DNA of 9,109 nucleotides from Leucobacter sp. (lineage in GTDB: Bacteria; Actinomycetota; Actinomycetes; Actinomycetales; Microbacteriaceae). This document shows, piece after piece, positions 6,142 through 9,109 of this stretch. The DNA lies in the NCBI GenBank assembly GCA_017990305.1, contig JAGNOB010000036.1:1-9109 (forward strand). Direction: 5' to 3'. Positions within the stretch are counted from its first letter, which is position 1. Each line of letters starts with the position of its first letter. Below the pieces are notes generated by a model. The model did not search any database. It worked only from the letters and a program-made list of their open reading frames with translations, and was not told the DNA's origin. Made by a program: the position numbers and the translations under genes.

Positions 6142-7197
6142 ATGAAGAAAACCTCCGTGGCAGCAGTCGGCATCGTCGCCGCTCTCGCCCTCACCGGATG
6201 CTCCAGCGCGGGGAGCGATGGCGACGCCAAGACGCTCAACGTGTATGCGTGGGCCGACGAGATCCCGCAGACAGTGTTCGACGCGTTCACTGAAGAAACA
6301 GGAATCAAGGTCAATGTAGACAACTTCGACAGCAACGAGACGATGATCTCGAAGCTTGCCGCGGGAAACTCGGGCTACGACATCGTTGAGCCTAGCCAGT
6401 ACGCGGTCCAGCAGCTCGTCGGGCAAGAACTTTTGGAACCACTCGACAAGTCGAAAATCGAGGGTCTTGACCAGATCGCTGAAAAGTTCCGAGACCCCTC
6501 TTACGATCCCGACCTCGGATACTCGGTGCCGTGGGTCTGGGGAACCACTGGGCTGCTCTACAACTCGGAATGCACTGGTGGCGAAGAAATCACCAGCTGG
6601 AAGTCCATGTTTGATCCGAAGTGGCAGGGCAAGGTGAACATGCTCGACAACATGCTCGCTGCCTACATTGCAGGCTTGCAGGTGAATGGCTTCCCCGCCA
6701 ACAGCAAGGACGAGCAGGAAATCGCCGCCGCGACGAAGTCGCTCATCGACCAGAAGGCGATTCTTTCGGGATACAACTCAAGCAACTACGGTGACCTCGT
6801 TGCGAATGGTGACGTCTGCATGTCTGAGGCATGGGGCGGCACGCAGACCGCGAAGATCGTCGCAGCGAACGAACACGTGCACTACGTGCTTCCAGAGGAG
6901 GGCGGTAGCCTCTGGGTCGACGGCCTGTCGATCGCGAAGGGCGCTCCGAACCAGTCCGGTGCCTACGAATTCATCAACTTCCTGCTGCGCCCTGAGATCA
7001 GCGCGATGGCCACCAACGACGCTGGTCTTGCCAGCGCAAACACCGCGGCCGCGGAGCACGTAGCGGATCAGGAGCTGCTGACCAACGCCGCTGTCTACGC
7101 TTCGGATGAACAGGTCGCCGATGCTGACTTTATCGTCGATCCCGGCCCTGCCATGAAGTTTTACCAGGACGGCTGGACCCGGGTGAAGGCCTCCTAA
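6142..7197 (+). CDS. potD: Polyamine-type substrate-binding lipoprotein (PotD/PotF class)
   Basis: This is the extracellular ligand-capturing component of the importer, anchored to the membrane by lipid. The 351-residue protein starts with a lipoprotein signal peptide: MKK, a hydrophobic core, and the lipobox LTGC with acylated Cys-20. A Ser/Gly/Asp linker leads into the mature fold. PotD-like landmarks are NVYAWADE (33-40), FDSNETM (62-68), PSQY (84-87), VPWVWG (129-134), EAWGG with Trp-231, LWVDGL with Trp-258 and Asp-260, and INFLLRPE. The aromatic box and Asp-260 fit amine binding. Two acidic positions that I recall from E. coli PotD (Asp-168, Glu-171) appear here as Asn-170 and Ala-173, so ligand or affinity may differ. 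Mature Cys-144 and Cys-226 could form a disulfide. ATG 6142 is set by AAAGGA (6128-6133) with an eight-base spacer and by the signal peptide. Confidence 0.93.
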   Translation: MKKTSVAAVGIVAALALTGCSSAGSDGDAKTLNVYAWADEIPQTVFDAFTEETGIKVNVDNFDSNETMISKLAAGNSGYDIVEPSQYAVQQLVGQELLEPLDKSKIEGLDQIAEKFRDPSYDPDLGYSVPWVWGTTGLLYNSECTGGEEITSWKSMFDPKWQGKVNMLDNMLAAYIAGLQVNGFPANSKDEQEIAAATKSLIDQKAILSGYNSSNYGDLVANGDVCMSEAWGGTQTAKIVAANEHVHYVLPEEGGSLWVDGLSIAKGAPNQSGAYEFINFLLRPEISAMATNDAGLASANTAAAEHVADQELLTNAAVYASDEQVADADFIVDPGPAMKFYQDGWTRVKAS

Positions 7198-7242
7198 CAG
7201 GCTCACCCCCATTTCGAATTCGAGCGAAGAGCGAAGAGTTTC

Positions 7243-8337
7243 ATGAACACGCAAATCACCACTAGTACCCCGGCCGTCGAGATTCTCGGTATCTCGAAAC
7301 AATTCGGCGAACACCTCGCCGTTCACCCACTCGACCTTGAGATTGGGGACAACGAGTTTTTCTCCATTCTCGGGCCTTCTGGATGCGGTAAGACGACGCT
7401 GATGCGCATGATTACCGGGTTTGAGACACCAAGCTCGGGCCGCGTGCACCTTGGAGGCGTGGACGTGACGAACGTTCCGACTCGCAACCGCGACCTGAAC
7501 ATGCTGTTTCAGAGCTACGCACTCTTCCCGCACCTCACGGTGTTCGAAAACGTCGCGTTCGAACTTCGCGTTCGGAAAGTGCCGAAGGCCGAAGCGAACC
7601 AGAGAGCACAGGCGGCACTTGAACTTGTCAAGCTTGCGCATCTGGGGGAGCGTAAACCAGATCAGCTCTCCGGTGGACAGCGGCAGCGAGTTGCGCTTGC
7701 ACGAGCGATCGTGTCGGGCCCAAAGGTCGTGCTACTTGATGAGCCACTTGGCGCGCTCGACCAGCAGCTTCGGAAGGAAATGCAGTTCGAGCTCAAACGG
7801 ATGCAGCGAGAGGTCGGCATCACGTTTATCTACGTCACGCACGACCAGGAGGAAGCCCTTACGATGTCGGACCGCATCGCAGTGATGTCGGAGGGTATCG
7901 TCCAGCAGGTTGCGAGCCCCGAGGACATTTACGATCGCCCGGAGACGAGATTCGTCGCAGGATTTATCGGCAGTTGTAACCTCATCGACGTCACCGTGCC
8001 AGCCGGTGCGGCGGGCCAGCAAGTTGTTGTTGCGGCTGGCGGCATTGGCGCGCTGAATGGCGTTCTCGCAGAGGATGTGAGCCGTGAGCAGGTCGGCACG
8101 ATGCTGATCCGCCCGGAGCGGATCGACATGCGTCGGGGCGGCGAAGGCCTCGTTGGCCAAGTTGAGACACTCACCTTCCTTGGTGAGGAATGGCAGGTAA
8201 ACCTCAATGTTGGCGGAACCACGTTCAAGGTGTCGCTGTCGAGCCTTGTTCGCGAGCTGCAGCTGCCTGGCCTCGCCGTTGGCGAAGAACTCACTGTGAG
8301 TTGGCGTCCCGAGGACGCCCGGATCGTCACCAGATAA
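7243..8337 (+). CDS. potA: ABC transporter ATP-binding protein, spermidine/putrescine (PotA) type
   Basis: This is the cytoplasmic ATPase that drives the importer, working as a dimer under the two permeases. The 364 residues are close to E. coli PotA (378). All nucleotide-binding elements are intact: Walker A GPSGCGKTT (44-52), Q-loop with Gln-90 (FQSYALFPH), signature LSGGQ (142-146), Walker B VVLLDEP with Asp-166 and catalytic Glu-167, D-loop GALD, and switch His-200 (VTHDQEEA). The C-terminal ~120 residues form a TOBE-type domain, with LIRPE and a final SWRPEDA, as in the PotA/MalK group, where it serves regulation. ATG 7243 has only a weak ribosome site (GAAGAG, 7233-7238, four-base spacer). 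It follows the binding protein by 45 bases. Other CUT1 or Fe/thiamine ATPases look similar, but the neighbours fix the polyamine class. Confidence 0.95.
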   Translation: MNTQITTSTPAVEILGISKQFGEHLAVHPLDLEIGDNEFFSILGPSGCGKTTLMRMITGFETPSSGRVHLGGVDVTNVPTRNRDLNMLFQSYALFPHLTVFENVAFELRVRKVPKAEANQRAQAALELVKLAHLGERKPDQLSGGQRQRVALARAIVSGPKVVLLDEPLGALDQQLRKEMQFELKRMQREVGITFIYVTHDQEEALTMSDRIAVMSEGIVQQVASPEDIYDRPETRFVAGFIGSCNLIDVTVPAGAAGQQVVVAAGGIGALNGVLAEDVSREQVGTMLIRPERIDMRRGGEGLVGQVETLTFLGEEWQVNLNVGGTTFKVSLSSLVRELQLPGLAVGEELTVSWRPEDARIVTR

Positions 8338-8382
8338 CACCAACTCGCTGACTAACGTCGTCGCTCACCAGAAAGGTTTTTC

Positions 8383-9109
8383 ATGAAAGTCGCAGTCGCA
8401 CAAACGTCACCCGGCATCGATGTCGAGGCAAACTTCGAAACTATCCGAGCATTCACTGCGCGTGCTGCCGCCGCAGGAGCAAAGCTCGTGGTTTTCCCTG
8501 AGGAAGCCGCGTTGCTTGCAGACGAGTCGATCAAGCCTAACTTCACCGAGATTCTCCAGGGCATGTGGGGGCAATTTGAAGAATTGCTCGCGGAACTCGC
8601 CCGCGAGCACGCAGTCTCGATCATCGCGGGGGGCTACGAGCCGCGTGCAGAGGGCCAACCCTTCAACACCATCCTCGCGATCGGGGCCGATGGCGTCGAG
8701 ATCGCGCGTTACCACAAGCTGCACACGTACGATGCGTTCGCGTACCAGGAATCCGCGTATGTCACGCGAGGTATGGAGTTGCCCCCCGTTATCGAGGTTG
8801 AGGGGGTGAAAGTCGGTATCGCAAACTGCTATGACGTCCGTTTCCCCGAGCTTTTCAGAAGCCTTACAGACCGCGGGGCTGACGTGATCTCACTCTCCGC
8901 CGCATGGGTTTCAGGCAAGGGCAAGGAAATGCACTGGGAGGTGCTTACGCAGGCTCGCGCGATCGAGAACGTTGCTTGGCTGCTTGCCTCTGGAACCGTC
9001 GGAGAAGACTCAGCTGGTCTTAGCCGGGTGATCGATCCGCTCGGAAACGTGGTCGCAAGCGCCAACGCGCATAGTGAGGAACTCCTTATTGCGACTATCG
9101 ATCCGGAAC
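8383..9109 (+). CDS. Carbon-nitrogen hydrolase (nitrilase superfamily amidase), 3' end cut by window
   Basis: This enzyme hydrolyses a C-N bond, most likely a carboxamide, releasing ammonia in the cytoplasm. The 242 visible residues lack probably the last 20-30 of a typical ~265-residue member. The catalytic triad is complete: Glu-40 (FPEEA), Lys-112 (YHKLHTYDAF) and nucleophile Cys-149 (NCYDVRFPEL). The second conserved Glu is probably Glu-123, and EMHWEVLTQARAIEN matches the conserved region after the nucleophile. CYDxRFPEL resembles the Nit1/Nit2 group (omega-amidase, deaminated glutathione amidase). It differs from the CWDQWFPE pattern I associate with N-carbamoylputrescine amidase. ATG 8383 has GAAAGG (8371-8376) with a six-base spacer. 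It follows the importer ATPase by 45 bases, with no terminator visible, so it is probably co-transcribed and may act on the imported compound. The exact substrate is unknown. Confidence 0.92.
   Translation, partial: MKVAVAQTSPGIDVEANFETIRAFTARAAAAGAKLVVFPEEAALLADESIKPNFTEILQGMWGQFEELLAELAREHAVSIIAGGYEPRAEGQPFNTILAIGADGVEIARYHKLHTYDAFAYQESAYVTRGMELPPVIEVEGVKVGIANCYDVRFPELFRSLTDRGADVISLSAAWVSGKGKEMHWEVLTQARAIENVAWLLASGTVGEDSAGLSRVIDPLGNVVASANAHSEELLIATIDPE

Noticed and set aside
7214..7237. Ten-base palindrome TCGAATTCGA followed by two GCGAAGA copies before the ATPase gene
   Set aside because: It could suggest an operator, but it lies inside an operon, the palindrome is short, and the repeats are simply purine-rich sequence around a weak ribosome site.

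Overview
The window reads as chromosomal DNA of a high-GC Gram-positive bacterium. An actinobacterium of the Microbacteriaceae type (Leucobacter or a relative) fits best. The signs are strong G/C preference at third codon positions, GTG starts, a pta-ackA pair in the actinobacterial order with a large three-part Pta, and a lipoprotein substrate-binding protein. The family placement is an inference from style and was not tested by comparison. All convincing genes lie on the + strand.

Layout. (1) 3-725 is the 3' part of a gene for a MarR-like winged-helix protein with a long Gly/His-rich tail that probably binds metal. It ends at a strong hairpin (745-780). (2) 850-4151 is pta-ackA, joined by a 4-base ATGA overlap. 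The two enzymes interconvert acetyl-CoA and acetate through acetyl phosphate and yield ATP. (3) 4152-4418 is a spacer holding several hairpins, a coding-like relic on the minus strand and a possible 15-codon leader ORF. (4) 4419-8337 is a complete ABC importer of the spermidine/putrescine (Pot) class, in the order permease, permease, lipoprotein binding protein, ATPase. (5) 8383-9109 is the first 242 codons of a nitrilase-superfamily amidase. It follows the importer at the same 45-base spacing as the gene before it and is probably the last visible member of that operon.

How they work together. Pta and AckA form a self-contained acetate/acetyl-phosphate module. The importer genes encode every part needed for uptake: a surface lipoprotein that captures the ligand, two six-helix permeases with EAA coupling loops, and an ATPase with all nucleotide-binding motifs. 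The adjacent amidase suggests that the imported nitrogen compound is hydrolysed inside the cell. The binding pocket keeps the aromatic residues and one Asp typical of polyamine binders but seems to lack two other acidic positions, so the ligand may not be ordinary spermidine.

I see no CRISPR array, insertion sequence, phage gene, tRNA or rRNA, and no clear candidate for a wholly new system. The less ordinary points are the hexamer-repeat His tail, the possibly leaderless pta start, the uncertain start and leader ORF of the first permease, the minus-strand relic, and the importer-amidase pairing.
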